This document shows, piece after piece, positions 34,156 to 43,428 of a stretch of 64,000 nucleotides of DNA. Both the position numbers and the translations under genes were made by a program. The stretch covers positions 53,121 to 117,120 of the forward strand of contig NZ_JBNXUO010000015.1 in the NCBI RefSeq assembly GCF_050563535.1, given 5' to 3'. How positions within the stretch are numbered: position 1 is the first letter of the stretch; every line of letters begins with the position of its first letter. The notes under the pieces are model-generated. The model saw nothing but the letters and a program-made list of their open reading frames with translations, was not told the origin of the DNA and did no database searches. Source of the DNA: Falsiroseomonas sp050563535. GTDB taxonomy: Bacteria; Pseudomonadota; Alphaproteobacteria; Acetobacterales; Acetobacteraceae.

Positions 34156-35958
34156 TCAGACCAGTACCTTGCCCTCGTCCGTCACGCCGGCGACGCCGCC
34201 TTCCTGGCCCGGGCCGAGGATCATCTCGTTATGCGCCGCGCCGGAGGGGATCATCGGGAAGCAGTTCTCCTTCTGGTCCACGGCGATGTCCGCGATCACC
34301 GGGCGGTCGATCGCGATCATCTCGCGGATCACGCGGTCCAGGTCGTCGGCGCTCGTGGCACGCAGGCCGACGCCGTGGAAGCTTTCGGCCAGCTTCACGA
34401 AGTCGGGCAGCGCGGCGGAGTAGCTTTCGGAATAGCGGCCGCCATGCAGCAGTTCCTGCCACTGGCGGACCATGCCCATGTACTCGTTGTTCAGGATGAA
34501 CACCTTCACCGGCAGGCGGTACTGCGCCAGCGTCGCCATTTCCTGGATGTTCATCAGGATGCTGGCCTCGCCCGCGATGTCGATGACCAGCGCGTCGGGA
34601 TGGGCGATCTGCACCCCCATCGCGGCCGGCAGGCCATAGCCCATGGTGCCGAGCCCGCCCGAGGTCATCCAGCGGTTCGGCCGGTCGAAGCCGAAATACT
34701 GCGCGGCCCACATCTGGTGCTGGCCGACCTCGGTCGTGATGAAGGTCTCCCGCCCCATCTCGCGCGTGATCTCGAACAGGCGCTTCACCGCGTGCTGCGG
34801 CTTGATGATGCTGCCCTTCTGCACGTAGCGCAGGCAGTCCTTCGCGCGCCAGGCGTCGATCTGGCGCCACCAGGCGGCGATCGCCTCGCGGTCCTGCGCG
34901 GTGCCGTCCTCCTTCCACGCCTCGATCAGCGCGGCGAGGATCTTGCCGGCGTCGCCCACGATGGGCACGTCCACCTTGACGTTCTTGTTGATGGAGGACG
35001 GGTCGATGTCGGCGTGGATCTTCTTCGAGCCGGGCGAGAAGTGGCTCAGCTTGCCCGTCACGCGGTCGTCGAAGCGGGCGCCGATGTTCAGCATGACGTC
35101 GCAGCCGTGCATCACGAGGTTGGCCTCGTAGGTGCCGTGCATGCCGAGCATGCCGATGAACTGCGGATCGGAGGCCGGGAAGGCGCCGAGGCCCATCAGC
35201 GTGTTCGTGCAGGGGAAGCCCGTCATCCGCACGAAGTCGCCGAGCAGGCGCGACGCCTCGGGCCCCGCATTGATCACGCCGCCGCCGGCATAGATCACCG
35301 GCTTCCGCGCGGCCTTCAGCAGCGCCACCGCCTTGCGGACCTGGCCCATGTCGGGGTCGGTCTGCGGGCGGTAGGACCGGTGCGGCACGCTGGCGGGCGG
35401 CGCTTCCGCATAGGGCGCCTTGTTGATGAGGATGTCCTTCGGCAGGTCGATCACCACCGGGCCGGGACGGCCGGACCGCGCGACATGGAACGCCTCATGC
35501 ACCACGCGGGCCAGGTCGGCGCTGCGCTTGACCAGGTAGTTGTGCTTCGTCGCCGGCCGCGTGATGCCGGTGGTGTCCGCTTCCTGGAAGGCGTCGTTGC
35601 CGATCAGGTGGGTGGGCACCTGCCCGGTCAGGCAGACGATCGGGATGCTGTCCATCAGCGCATCCACCAGCCCCGTCACCGCATTGGTCGCGCCGGGGCC
35701 GGAGGTGACGAGCACGCAGCCCACCTTGCCGGTGGACCGCGCATAGCCTTCGGCCGCGTGGACGGCGGCCTGTTCGTGGCGGACCAGGATGTGGCGGATG
35801 GCGTTCTGCTGGAAGATCGCGTCGTAGATCGGCAGCACCGCGCCGCCGGGATAGCCGAAGATGACCTCTACGCCCTGCTCCTTCAGCGCGCGGAGGACGA
35901 CCTCGGCGCCCGACATCGTCAGGGGCGTCGCGTCGGCGTGCTGGGCGGTGGCGGACAT
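34156..35958 (-). CDS. ilvB: Acetolactate synthase large (catalytic) subunit
   Basis: Thiamine-diphosphate enzyme that condenses two pyruvates, or pyruvate with 2-ketobutyrate, at the head of branched-chain synthesis. The 600 residues show the catalytic Glu region (ILVRHEQAAVHAAEGYAR), FAD-binding middle domain, and ThDP motif ALVIDIAGEASILMNIQEMATLAQYRLPVKVFILNNEYMGMVRQWQ. In that motif GDGSF of many homologues is GEASI; alphaproteobacterial IlvB proteins commonly have this form. First gene of ilvB-ilvN-ilvC. Confidence 0.97.
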   Translation of the reverse strand: MSATAQHADATPLTMSGAEVVLRALKEQGVEVIFGYPGGAVLPIYDAIFQQNAIRHILVRHEQAAVHAAEGYARSTGKVGCVLVTSGPGATNAVTGLVDALMDSIPIVCLTGQVPTHLIGNDAFQEADTTGITRPATKHNYLVKRSADLARVVHEAFHVARSGRPGPVVIDLPKDILINKAPYAEAPPASVPHRSYRPQTDPDMGQVRKAVALLKAARKPVIYAGGGVINAGPEASRLLGDFVRMTGFPCTNTLMGLGAFPASDPQFIGMLGMHGTYEANLVMHGCDVMLNIGARFDDRVTGKLSHFSPGSKKIHADIDPSSINKNVKVDVPIVGDAGKILAALIEAWKEDGTAQDREAIAAWWRQIDAWRAKDCLRYVQKGSIIKPQHAVKRLFEITREMGRETFITTEVGQHQMWAAQYFGFDRPNRWMTSGGLGTMGYGLPAAMGVQIAHPDALVIDIAGEASILMNIQEMATLAQYRLPVKVFILNNEYMGMVRQWQELLHGGRYSESYSAALPDFVKLAESFHGVGLRATSADDLDRVIREMIAIDRPVIADIAVDQKENCFPMIPSGAAHNEMILGPGQEGGVAGVTDEGKVLV

Positions 35959-36061
35959 GACCTTCGGTGCTTTCCTCGATGCGTTCGGGCCGTGCGCGGC
36001 CGGCGCCCCGGCGGGCCTGCGCCTGCCGGGTTGGCTCCCTTACGCCCGCTGCTGCACTGCG

Positions 36062-37057
36062 TCAACGCGAATGCTCAACGAAAACTGCGAAATATTCTAA
36101 CAAACTTTGCGATAATTGCGCGTTATCGGTCCATCTAGATTGTATATTATGCGTTGCGGCCGGTGGCGCCAGCGGGTGGTGGCGAAACCAGGTCGCTTGG
36201 CGCTTCGTGTAGCGCCGCGTGTTGAGGATCGCGCGTTCCGACGCCGCTTCCAGCGTCATCCGCCCGGCCAGATGGGCCAGCAGTTCCGGCACGCCATGCG
36301 CCCGCATCGCCGGCAGCGCGGGGTCGAGGCCGAGCGCACCGAGCGCGCGCACCTCCTCCACCGCGCCGGCGGCGAGCATCGCGTCCCAGCGCGCGGCGAT
36401 CGCCTCCCGCAGCGCCGGGCGCGGCGGATCGAGCAGCAGGGCGGCGAAGCGCCAGGGCGCCGGCCCGGTCCCGCTGCCGCGCTGCCACGCCTTCAGCCCC
36501 CTGCCCGTCCCGGCCGCCACCTCGAAGGCACGGGCGATGCGCTGGCTGTCGCCGGGGCGCAGCGCCGCCGCCGTCTCCGGGTCGATCGCGCCGAGGCGGG
36601 CATGCAGCGCCTCCGCGCCCTCCTCGGCCAGCAGGCGCCGCGCCTCGGCGCGCGCCGCCTCGGGCACCGGGGGGATGTCGGACAGGCCCTCGGTCAGCGC
36701 GGCGAAGTAGAGCCCGGTGCCGCCGCACAGGATGGGCACGCGGCCGGCGGCCCGCGCCGCCGCCATCTCGGCCAGCGCGGCGCCGCGCCACCAGGCGGCG
36801 GTGCCGGCCTCGGCCGCCGGGCGCACGCCGTAGAGCGCGTGCGGCGCGCGGGCCAGGTCCTCGGCCGGCGGGCGCGCCGTGAGGATCCGCAGCTCGCGGT
36901 AGACCTGCATCGAGTCGGCGTTGATGACGGTGCCACCGAGCCGTTCGGCAAGCCGCAGGGCCAGCGCGCTCTTCCCGCTGGCGGTCGGGCCGGCGACCAG
37001 GAGGGCGGGCGGAAGCGCGCCGGCGCCGGCCGCGGATGGTTGCGCCGCCGGGCTCAC
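36062..37057 (-). CDS. miaA: tRNA dimethylallyltransferase
   Basis: Adds the dimethylallyl group to A37 of tRNAs reading UNN codons. The 331 residues have the P-loop LLVAGPTASGKSALALRLAERLGG, NADSMQVYRELRILTARP, and the C-terminal RRYTKRQATWFRH. GTG 37057 is used; it is 17 bases from the divergent serB start. The last 25 or so codons drop sharply in GC and are not conserved in the family, so this tail likely overlaps the ilvB promoter region. Confidence 0.95.
   Translation of the reverse strand: MSPAAQPSAAGAGALPPALLVAGPTASGKSALALRLAERLGGTVINADSMQVYRELRILTARPPAEDLARAPHALYGVRPAAEAGTAAWWRGAALAEMAAARAAGRVPILCGGTGLYFAALTEGLSDIPPVPEAARAEARRLLAEEGAEALHARLGAIDPETAAALRPGDSQRIARAFEVAAGTGRGLKAWQRGSGTGPAPWRFAALLLDPPRPALREAIAARWDAMLAAGAVEEVRALGALGLDPALPAMRAHGVPELLAHLAGRMTLEAASERAILNTRRYTKRQATWFRHHPLAPPAATHNIQSRWTDNAQLSQSLLEYFAVFVEHSR
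36065..36160 (-). promoter_or_regulatory. AT-rich probable promoter region for ilvB-ilvN-ilvC inside the miaA 3' end
   Basis: About 95 bases with low GC in an otherwise GC-rich window, ending about 105 bases before the ilvB ATG. On the minus strand it includes TAGAAT (a good -10 form), but no strong -35 at the right distance. No Ile/Leu/Val-rich leader peptide is visible between it and ilvB, in contrast to leuA. Confidence 0.4.
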
Positions 37058-37074
37058 GATGGCATGCGCGGCGG

Positions 37075-37965
37075 ATGCCGCATGTCCTGACCCTGGTCGC
37101 CGCGCCCGGCGCGCTCGACCCCGTCCTCGTCAACCGCTGCCGCGCGGCGCTGGAGGCGCTGGGCGCCACCCCCGGCCGGCCGGACTGGCTGGCGGAGCGC
37201 GAGGCGGTGGACCTGCCCTTCCAGGGCGCGCCGGACCAGGCCGCCGCCGCCGCGCGAGGCGCGCTGGAGGGAGCGGCGGTGGACGCCATCGCGACCCCGG
37301 CCGAGGGCCGCCGCAAGCGCCTGCTGATCGCCGACATGGACAGCACCATCGTCACGTCGGAGACGCTGGACGAGATCGCGGCCCATGCCGGGCTGAAGGA
37401 CCGCATCGCCGCAATCACGCGGCGTTCGATGAATGGCGAGCTGGATTTCCGCCAGGCGCTGGTCGAGCGGGTGGCGATGCTGGAGGGCCTCGACACCGCC
37501 GCGCTGGAGGCGACCTGGGCGCGGACGGAGATGATGCCCGGCGCGGCGGCGCTGGTGGCGACGATGCGCGCGAACGGCGCGGTGTGCTGCCTCGCCTCGG
37601 GCGGCTTCACCTTCTTCACCGGGCGCGTGGCCGAACGGCTCGGCTTCCACCATCACGTCTCCAACACGCTGCTGATCGAGGGCGGCAGGCTGACGGGGCG
37701 TGTGGCCGAACCGGTCTTCGACCGCAATGCCAAGCTGGCCGCGCTGATCCGGCTGGCGAGCGACAACGGCCTGCCGATGGCGGCGACGCTGGCGGTGGGG
37801 GATGGCGCGAACGACCTCGACATGATCGGAGCGGCGGGGCTCGGCGTGGCCTTCCGTGCGAAGCCGGTGGTGGCGGCCGCGGCGCGGGCGCGGGTGGACC
37901 ACGGCGACCTGACCGCGCTGCTCTACGCGCAGGGATATCGGCGGGCGGAGTTCGTGGAGGGCTGA
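37075..37965 (+). CDS. serB: Phosphoserine phosphatase
   Basis: Last step of serine synthesis. The 296 residues have an ACT-like N-terminal part (about 1-75), then the HAD phosphatase domain: LLIADMDSTIVTSETLDEIA with the nucleophile Asp and the general acid, SGGFTFFTGRVAERLGF, and the final motif VGDGANDLDMIGAAGLGVAFRAKP. The start chosen is MPHVLTLVAAPG. It is divergent from miaA and converges with degP across a hairpin. Confidence 0.96.
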   Translation: MPHVLTLVAAPGALDPVLVNRCRAALEALGATPGRPDWLAEREAVDLPFQGAPDQAAAAARGALEGAAVDAIATPAEGRRKRLLIADMDSTIVTSETLDEIAAHAGLKDRIAAITRRSMNGELDFRQALVERVAMLEGLDTAALEATWARTEMMPGAAALVATMRANGAVCCLASGGFTFFTGRVAERLGFHHHVSNTLLIEGGRLTGRVAEPVFDRNAKLAALIRLASDNGLPMAATLAVGDGANDLDMIGAAGLGVAFRAKPVVAAAARARVDHGDLTALLYAQGYRRAEFVEG

Positions 37966-37972
37966 GGCGGCT

Positions 37973-38002
37973 CCCTCCCCCCCCGGCGACCGGGGGGGAG
38001 GG
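37973..38002. terminator. Hairpin between serB and degP stop codons
   Basis: CCCTCCCCCCCCGG at 37973-37986 pairs with CCGGGGGGGAGGG at 37990-38002 around CGA, with one bulged C. Its position between convergent genes supports a bidirectional terminator. Confidence 0.6.
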
Positions 38003-38016
38003 TTGCGCCGCCGGCG

Positions 38017-39648
38017 TCAGCCGGGCTGGCCGCGCTGCGGGGCGTTGAGGCGCAGCGGCACCCAGCGCTGGCCCTGCGCGCTTTCGATCAGCAGCAGCGC
38101 GGTGGCGCGGCCCTGGCGGCGCAGGCGCTCCAGGCGTTCCTGCACCTCCTGCGGGCTGCCGACGCGTTCCTGCTGGACTTCGACGATCACGTCGCCGGGG
38201 CGCAGTTCCCGCTCGGCCGCCGGGCTGCCGGGCGAGACCTCGGTGATGACCACGCCGCGGCTTTCGGCACGCAGGCTGAACCGCTCCCGCGTCTCGGGCG
38301 AGATCGGCGCGACGCGCAGGCCGAGGCCCGAGAGCTCGGTGTTCTGCGGGCGCGGCGCTGGCCCGGGGGTGGCGGCGGCCTGCTGCTGGTCAGCGGGGAG
38401 TTCCGCCACGGTGACGTTCACCGTCTGCTCGCGACCGTCGCGCCAGACCACGACCGGCACCTGCTGGCCGACGCGGGTGTCGGCGACGATCCGCGGCAGG
38501 TTCCGCATCTCCCGCACTTCCTGCCCGTTGAAGCGCAGGATCACGTCGCCGGCCTGGATGCCGCCGGCGGCCGCCGGGCCGCCATCCTGCGCGCGCGCCA
38601 CCAGCGCGCCACGCGTGCCGTTGCGGATGCCGAGGCTCTCCGCGATCTCGTCCGTCACCTGCTGGATGTTGACGCCGAGCCAGCCGCGCCGCACCCGGCC
38701 CTCGTCGCGCAGCTGCGCCACGATGTTGCGCGCCAGGTTCGACGGGATGGAGAAGCCGATGCCGATGGACCCGCCGGAAGGCGAGTAGATGGCGGTGTTG
38801 ATGCCCACCACCTCGCCGTTCAGGTTGAACAGCGGGCCGCCGGAATTGCCGCGGTTGATCGCCGCGTCGGTCTGGATGAAGTCGTCGTAGAGGCCCTGGC
38901 GGATGTCGCGCCCGCGGGCCGAGACGATGCCGGCCGTGACGGAGCCGCCGAGCCCGAAGGGATTCCCGATCGCCACCACCCAGTCGCCGACCTGGGCGGT
39001 GTCGCTGTCGCCGAAGGGGACGGAGGGCAGCGGCTGGTCATGGCGCACGCGCAGGACCGCAAGGTCGGTGCGCGGGTCGGCGCCGACCAGCTCGGCGCGG
39101 ATCGTGGTGTTGTCCTGCAGGACGACGTTGATCTCGGACGCGCCCTCGATGACGTGGTTGTTGGTCACCACGATGCCGGAGGCGTCGATGATGAAGCCCG
39201 AGCCGAGCGACTGCGCGCGGCGCTGCGGCTGCTGCTGCTGCGGCCGGCCGGGCTGGTTGGGCTGAGCCTGGCCGGGCGGGCGGTTGCGTTCGAGGAAGTC
39301 GCGGAAGAACTCCTCGAAGGGGCTGCCGGGCGGGGCCTGCGGCACTTCCGGCGCGTCGCGCCCGGCGCGGGGGCCGGCGGCGGCCTGGGTGGTCTGGATG
39401 TTCACCACCGCCGGCAGCAGGCGCTGGGCAAGCGGCGCGAAAGAGGAGGGCGCGCCGGGCGGCGGGACCTGCGGCGCGATCTGCTGGGCGAGCGCGGCGG
39501 GCGCTGGCGGCAGGGCCGCGAAGGGCAGCGCCAGCGCGCCGGCGAGGGCCCAGGGGGCGAATGGACGGGCGAAGCGCACGTTGGGCAACCTTCCGTTGGG
39601 TCCAGCTGTGAGATGGGGCATCCGCCCCGGTCGCTGCAACATTGCCAT
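38017..39648 (-). CDS. degP: Periplasmic Do-type serine protease/chaperone (DegP/HtrA)
   Basis: Degrades or refolds damaged envelope proteins. Of 543 residues, the N-terminus holds a signal peptide after a short basic tail (hydrophobic PWALAGALALPFAALPPAPAALAQ). The trypsin-like domain has the triad His in VVTNNHVIEGA, Asp in DPRTDLAVLRV and Ser in RGNSGGPLFN. Two PDZ domains follow (about 310-400 and 430-530). A Pro/Gln-rich linker precedes the protease core. It is last in the hflK-hflC-DUF2065-degP series. Confidence 0.95.
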   Translation of the reverse strand: MAMLQRPGRMPHLTAGPNGRLPNVRFARPFAPWALAGALALPFAALPPAPAALAQQIAPQVPPPGAPSSFAPLAQRLLPAVVNIQTTQAAAGPRAGRDAPEVPQAPPGSPFEEFFRDFLERNRPPGQAQPNQPGRPQQQQPQRRAQSLGSGFIIDASGIVVTNNHVIEGASEINVVLQDNTTIRAELVGADPRTDLAVLRVRHDQPLPSVPFGDSDTAQVGDWVVAIGNPFGLGGSVTAGIVSARGRDIRQGLYDDFIQTDAAINRGNSGGPLFNLNGEVVGINTAIYSPSGGSIGIGFSIPSNLARNIVAQLRDEGRVRRGWLGVNIQQVTDEIAESLGIRNGTRGALVARAQDGGPAAAGGIQAGDVILRFNGQEVREMRNLPRIVADTRVGQQVPVVVWRDGREQTVNVTVAELPADQQQAAATPGPAPRPQNTELSGLGLRVAPISPETRERFSLRAESRGVVITEVSPGSPAAERELRPGDVIVEVQQERVGSPQEVQERLERLRRQGRATALLLIESAQGQRWVPLRLNAPQRGQPG

Positions 39649-39719
39649 CTACCTCCGGATCCGGAACCCCACGGGGCGTCACGACATGTGACGAAAGGTG
39701 AGGGCGCGGCCGGGTTCCC

Positions 39720-39914
39720 TCACCCCCTCACCAGGGCCCAGGCGACCGCGACCCCGATGGCCGCCGCCGCCAGCCCGCCCACGCGCAGCCGGTCGTCCGG
39801 CTGGCCGAGCAGCAGCGCCAAGGCCTTCCGCATGGCGGCGGGGGCGACCGCGTAGAGCAGCCCCTCGACCGCCAGCACCACCGCGACGCCGGCCAGGACC
39901 TCGGCGGGACCCAT
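39720..39914 (-). CDS. DUF2065 family small membrane protein
   Basis: A 64-residue protein with two hydrophobic helices and the family pattern EGLLYAVAPAAMRKALALLLGQPDDRLRVGGL. It lies between hflC (12 bases) and degP, its usual genomic place. Function unknown; association with the HflKC/FtsH system is suggested by conserved context. Confidence 0.88.
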   Translation of the reverse strand: MGPAEVLAGVAVVLAVEGLLYAVAPAAMRKALALLLGQPDDRLRVGGLAAAAIGVAVAWALVRG

Positions 39915-39926
39915 GCCGGCGGCGCG

Positions 39927-40814
39927 CTACTGTGCCGCGCGCGGGGCCGGCGCCGGCATGCTCTCCCGGAAGTAGCGGAAGAACTCGCTGTCCGGCGACA
40001 GCAGCAGGCGGGTGTCACCCTCGCTGAACGCCTCGCGGTAGGCCTGCATGCTCCGCCAGAACTGGAAGAACTGCGGGTCGCGCTGGAAGGCGTCGGCGAA
40101 GATGCGGATCGCGTCCTGCTCGCCCTGGCCGCGCAGGATGTCGGAACTCGCCTGCGCCTCGGCCAGCAGCACGGTGCGTTCGCGGTCGGCGCCGGCGCGG
40201 ATGCCGGCGGCCTGCTCCGCGCCCTCGGCGCGCAGCTCGCGCGCGACGCGCTCGCGCTCGGACTGCATGCGCTGGAGGATGGCCTGGGTGTTGCCGTCCG
40301 GCAGGTCGGCGCGGCGGATGCGGACATCCGTCACCTCGATGCCGAAGCGCCGCGCCTCGTCGTTCACCTGGCGGCGGATCTCGGTCATGATCCGGGCGCG
40401 GTCGTTCGACAGCACGCTCAGCAACGGTTCGTTGCCGAGCACGCGGCGGACGGAGGAGGTGACGATGGAGTTCAGCCGCGCGCGGATGCCGGCTTCCGTG
40501 GCGCCGACGCTTTGGAAGAACAGCAGCGGGTCGGTGATGCGGTAGCGGGTGAAGCTGTCCACGATCAGCCGGCGCTGGTCGCCGAGGATCACCTCCTCGC
40601 CGGTCGCGTCGTAGTCCAGCAGGCGGCGGTCGAAGGCGATGACCGACTGGATGAAGGGGATCTTCGCCTTCAGCCCTGGATCGCGGATCACGCGGATCGG
40701 CTGGCCGAACTGGGTGATCAGCACCTGCTGCGTCTGGTGGACGGTGAACAGGGTGGAGGCGGCGACGACGATGCCGACGGCCGCCACCACCGCGAGGATC
40801 AGGGCGCGGTTCAT
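39927..40814 (-). CDS. hflC: HflC, SPFH-domain protease modulator
   Basis: Forms with HflK the membrane complex that controls FtsH. The 295 residues have an N-terminal signal anchor (MNRALILAVVAAVGIVVAAS), the SPFH/band-7 domain (TVHQTQQVLITQFGQPIRVI, DPGLKAKIPFIQSVIAFDRR), and the Arg/Glu/Ala-rich helix ending FFRYFRES. Its ATG overlaps the hflK stop by 4 bases. Confidence 0.96.
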   Translation of the reverse strand: MNRALILAVVAAVGIVVAASTLFTVHQTQQVLITQFGQPIRVIRDPGLKAKIPFIQSVIAFDRRLLDYDATGEEVILGDQRRLIVDSFTRYRITDPLLFFQSVGATEAGIRARLNSIVTSSVRRVLGNEPLLSVLSNDRARIMTEIRRQVNDEARRFGIEVTDVRIRRADLPDGNTQAILQRMQSERERVARELRAEGAEQAAGIRAGADRERTVLLAEAQASSDILRGQGEQDAIRIFADAFQRDPQFFQFWRSMQAYREAFSEGDTRLLLSPDSEFFRYFRESMPAPAPRAAQ

Positions 40815-42037
40815 CGGGGAATTCCCTGCGGGCGGACGGGCGCGAAGGACGCGCCCGGCGGCGGGGGTTGCGGCTGGGGCTGGGGCTGGGCGGACTGGCG
40901 CATCGCCTGCGGCACCGCCGCCGCCGGCACGCGGGCGCCGTCGCCGAGGTTCAGCAGCGGCACGACGCCCTGCAGCCCGGTGTCCACCAGCACCTTCGGA
41001 TTGCGCCGCAGGATCTCCTCCATCGTCTCGATGTACATCCGCCGCAGCGTCACGTCCTGCGCCGCCTGATAGGCGGTGAGCACGCTGACGAAGCGCTGCG
41101 CCTCGCCGCGGGCGCGGGCGACCTGGCTTTCGCGGAAGCCCTCGGCTTCCTGCACCATGCGCTGGGCGTCGCCGCGGGCGCGGGGGATGATGTCGTTGCG
41201 GTAGCTCTCGGCCTCGTTGCGGGCGCGGTCGCGGTCCGCATTCGCGCGCTGCACGTCGCGGAAGGCGTCCACCACCTGCTGCGGCGGGCCGACATCCTGC
41301 AGGTTCACCCGCTGGATCTCCACCCCCGCCCCGTACTGGTCGAGGATGCCCTGCGTGCCGCTGCGGACCGCCTGCTCGATCTGGGTGCGGGCCTCGGTCA
41401 GCGCGGGCTGGATGGGGGTGCGGCCGATCACCTCGCGGATCACGCTCTCGGCGGCGGCCCGCACGGTGGCCTCGGGGCTGCGGGTGTTGAACAGGAACTC
41501 CGCCGCGTCGCGGATGCGCCACTGCACGACGAGGTCGATGTCGATGATGTTCTCGTCGCCCGTCAGCATCAGGCTCTCCTCCGGCATGTCGCGCGCGGAG
41601 ATCGGGCGCGTGCCGGGGGCGGTGTCGAGCGGGGCGCGGTAGCCGACCTGCACGGTGTTCACGCGCGTCACCGACGGCGTCGTCACCGTCTCGAAGGGCC
41701 AGGGGACGTGGTATCTCAGGCCGGGCGGGGCGGTGCGGTTGAAGGCGCCGAAGCGCATCACCACGCCCTGCTCGTCCGGGTTCACCCGGTATAAGCCGGA
41801 TGCCGCCCAGACCGCCACCAGCACGAGGCCGATCAGCGCGATGCCCTTGCCGCCGGCCCCGCGCGGCAGCCAGCGCCGCACCGCGTCCTGCGCCTGGCGG
41901 ATCACGTCGTCGAGGTCCGGCCCGCGGCCGCCGCCGCCGCCCTGCCCTCCGCCCGAAGGCGGCTGCGGCGCCCCCCAGGGCCCGCCTGGCCGGGGGTTCC
42001 CCCAGGGGCTGGGTCCGCCGCTGCTGTTCCACGCCAT
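40811..42037 (-). CDS. hflK: HflK, SPFH-domain protease modulator
   Basis: Partner of HflC. The 408 residues begin with a Gly/Pro-rich cytoplasmic tail (MAWNSSGGPSPWG), one membrane segment (about 70-90), then the SPFH domain (SGLYRVNPDEQGVVMRFGAFNRTAPPG) and a long helical region. The ATG at 42037 is chosen because AAGGAGG sits 11 bases upstream; the ATG at 42058 would overlap that site. First gene of the operon and divergent from mrp. Confidence 0.95.
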   Translation of the reverse strand: MAWNSSGGPSPWGNPRPGGPWGAPQPPSGGGQGGGGGRGPDLDDVIRQAQDAVRRWLPRGAGGKGIALIGLVLVAVWAASGLYRVNPDEQGVVMRFGAFNRTAPPGLRYHVPWPFETVTTPSVTRVNTVQVGYRAPLDTAPGTRPISARDMPEESLMLTGDENIIDIDLVVQWRIRDAAEFLFNTRSPEATVRAAAESVIREVIGRTPIQPALTEARTQIEQAVRSGTQGILDQYGAGVEIQRVNLQDVGPPQQVVDAFRDVQRANADRDRARNEAESYRNDIIPRARGDAQRMVQEAEGFRESQVARARGEAQRFVSVLTAYQAAQDVTLRRMYIETMEEILRRNPKVLVDTGLQGVVPLLNLGDGARVPAAAVPQAMRQSAQPQPQPQPPPPGASFAPVRPQGIPR

Positions 42038-42281
42038 CGGGCCGTTGCCCTCCTTCATCCCGGCTTATGCTTCTGCCACGTCGCCTCCCGACCGGGGAGG
42101 GGTGCAGCCGCCGCACCGAAGGTCCATATGGGGCCCGCCGGGACGGAGCGAGCCCGCGCGGCGCTGGCGGACCGGCCCGGGCGGGTGACCCGCGCCCGGC
42201 CGGGAGGTCCCCTCCCGGCCGGGCGTTGCGGATCCGACGCGGCTGGCGCGATATCGGACGGGACAGGGGGTTTTTCAAGCG

Positions 42282-43397
42282 ATGGGCGAGATGCTGGAGC
42301 AGGCGGTGCGCGCCGCGCTCAGGTCGGTGCGCGACCCCGTCAGCGGCCGTGACGTGGTGGAAGCGGGCATGGTCGAGGGGCTCGCCGCGCGCGACGGCCT
42401 GGTGCAGTTCGCCATCCAGGTCCCGCGCGAACGCGCCCGCGACAGCGAACCGCTGCGCGCCGCCGCGGAACGCGCGGCCGCCGCCGTGCCCGGCGTGCTG
42501 TCCGCCACCGTGGTACTGACCGCCCACCGCGCCGAGGCGCCGGCCGTGAAGCCCGCGGCCGGGCCCGGTGGCAAGGCGGCGCCGGGCCAGGGGCCGATGC
42601 TGCTGCCGGATGTCGGCGCCATCATCGCCGTGGCCTCGGGCAAGGGTGGCGTCGGCAAGTCCACCACCGCCGTCAACCTCGCCGTCGCGCTCGCCACCCA
42701 GGGGCTGCGCGTCGGGCTGCTGGATGCCGACATCTACGGCCCGTCCCTGCCGCAGATGCTCGGCACCCGCGAACGCCCCCGCGCGGAGGGAAGCCGCATC
42801 ATCCCCCTCCAGCGATGGGGGCTGAAGGCGATGTCCATCGGCTTCCTCGTGGAGGAGGAGACGCCGATGATCTGGCGCGGCCCGATGGTGATGGGCGCGC
42901 TGGAGCAGATGATGGGCCAGGTCGAGTGGGGCGCGCTCGACGTCATGGTGGTGGACATGCCGCCGGGCACGGGCGACGCGCAGCTGACGATGAGCCAGCG
43001 CGTGCCGCTGGCCGGCGCCGTCATCGTCTCCACGCCGCAGGACGTCGCGCTGATCGACGCGCGGCGCGGCGTGAGGATGTTCGAGCGCGTCGGCGTGCCC
43101 GTGCTCGGCCTCATCGAGAACATGAGCTTCTTCTGCTGCCCGAATTGCGGCCACCGCGCCGATGTCTTCGGCCATGGCGGCGCGCGGGCCGAGGCGGAGC
43201 GGATCGGCGTGGAGTTCCTGGGCGAGCTGCCGCTGAAGATGGCGATCCGCGAGCTGGCCGATGCCGGCACGCCGATCGTCGCCGCCCGGCCGGAGACGGA
43301 GGAGGCGAAGGCCTACCAGCGCATCGCGTCGCGGCTGCGGGAGAAGGTCGCGGAACGCGGCGGCGCGCAGGCGGGCCCGCGGATCGTGGTGGAGTAG
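42282..43397 (+). CDS. mrp: Mrp/ApbC family iron-sulfur cluster carrier ATPase
   Basis: Carries or inserts Fe-S clusters. The 371 residues have an N-terminal MIP18/DUF59 domain (about 1-85, RSVRDPVSGRDVVEAGMV), a Pro/Ala linker, and the deviant Walker A ASGKGGVGKSTTAVNLA. The segments DADIYGPSLPQML, VVDMPPGTGDAQLTM and the CxxC pair in FFCCPNCGHR, which binds a bridging cluster, follow. It is divergent from hflK across about 240 bases. Confidence 0.95.
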   Translation: MGEMLEQAVRAALRSVRDPVSGRDVVEAGMVEGLAARDGLVQFAIQVPRERARDSEPLRAAAERAAAAVPGVLSATVVLTAHRAEAPAVKPAAGPGGKAAPGQGPMLLPDVGAIIAVASGKGGVGKSTTAVNLAVALATQGLRVGLLDADIYGPSLPQMLGTRERPRAEGSRIIPLQRWGLKAMSIGFLVEEETPMIWRGPMVMGALEQMMGQVEWGALDVMVVDMPPGTGDAQLTMSQRVPLAGAVIVSTPQDVALIDARRGVRMFERVGVPVLGLIENMSFFCCPNCGHRADVFGHGGARAEAERIGVEFLGELPLKMAIRELADAGTPIVAARPETEEAKAYQRIASRLREKVAERGGAQAGPRIVVE

Positions 43398-43428
43398 CGG
43401 CGCGCCCTTCCCCGCCCGCGGGGACGGG

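Noticed and set aside
39679..39693. GTCAC-N5-GTGAC palindrome upstream of degP
   Set aside because: Arms are only 5 bases; no known operator matches and such short palindromes are common.
40817..43175. Minus-strand extension upstream of hflC
   Set aside because: It is the wrong frame of hflK and then antisense to mrp. The hflC homology begins at the ATG at 40814.
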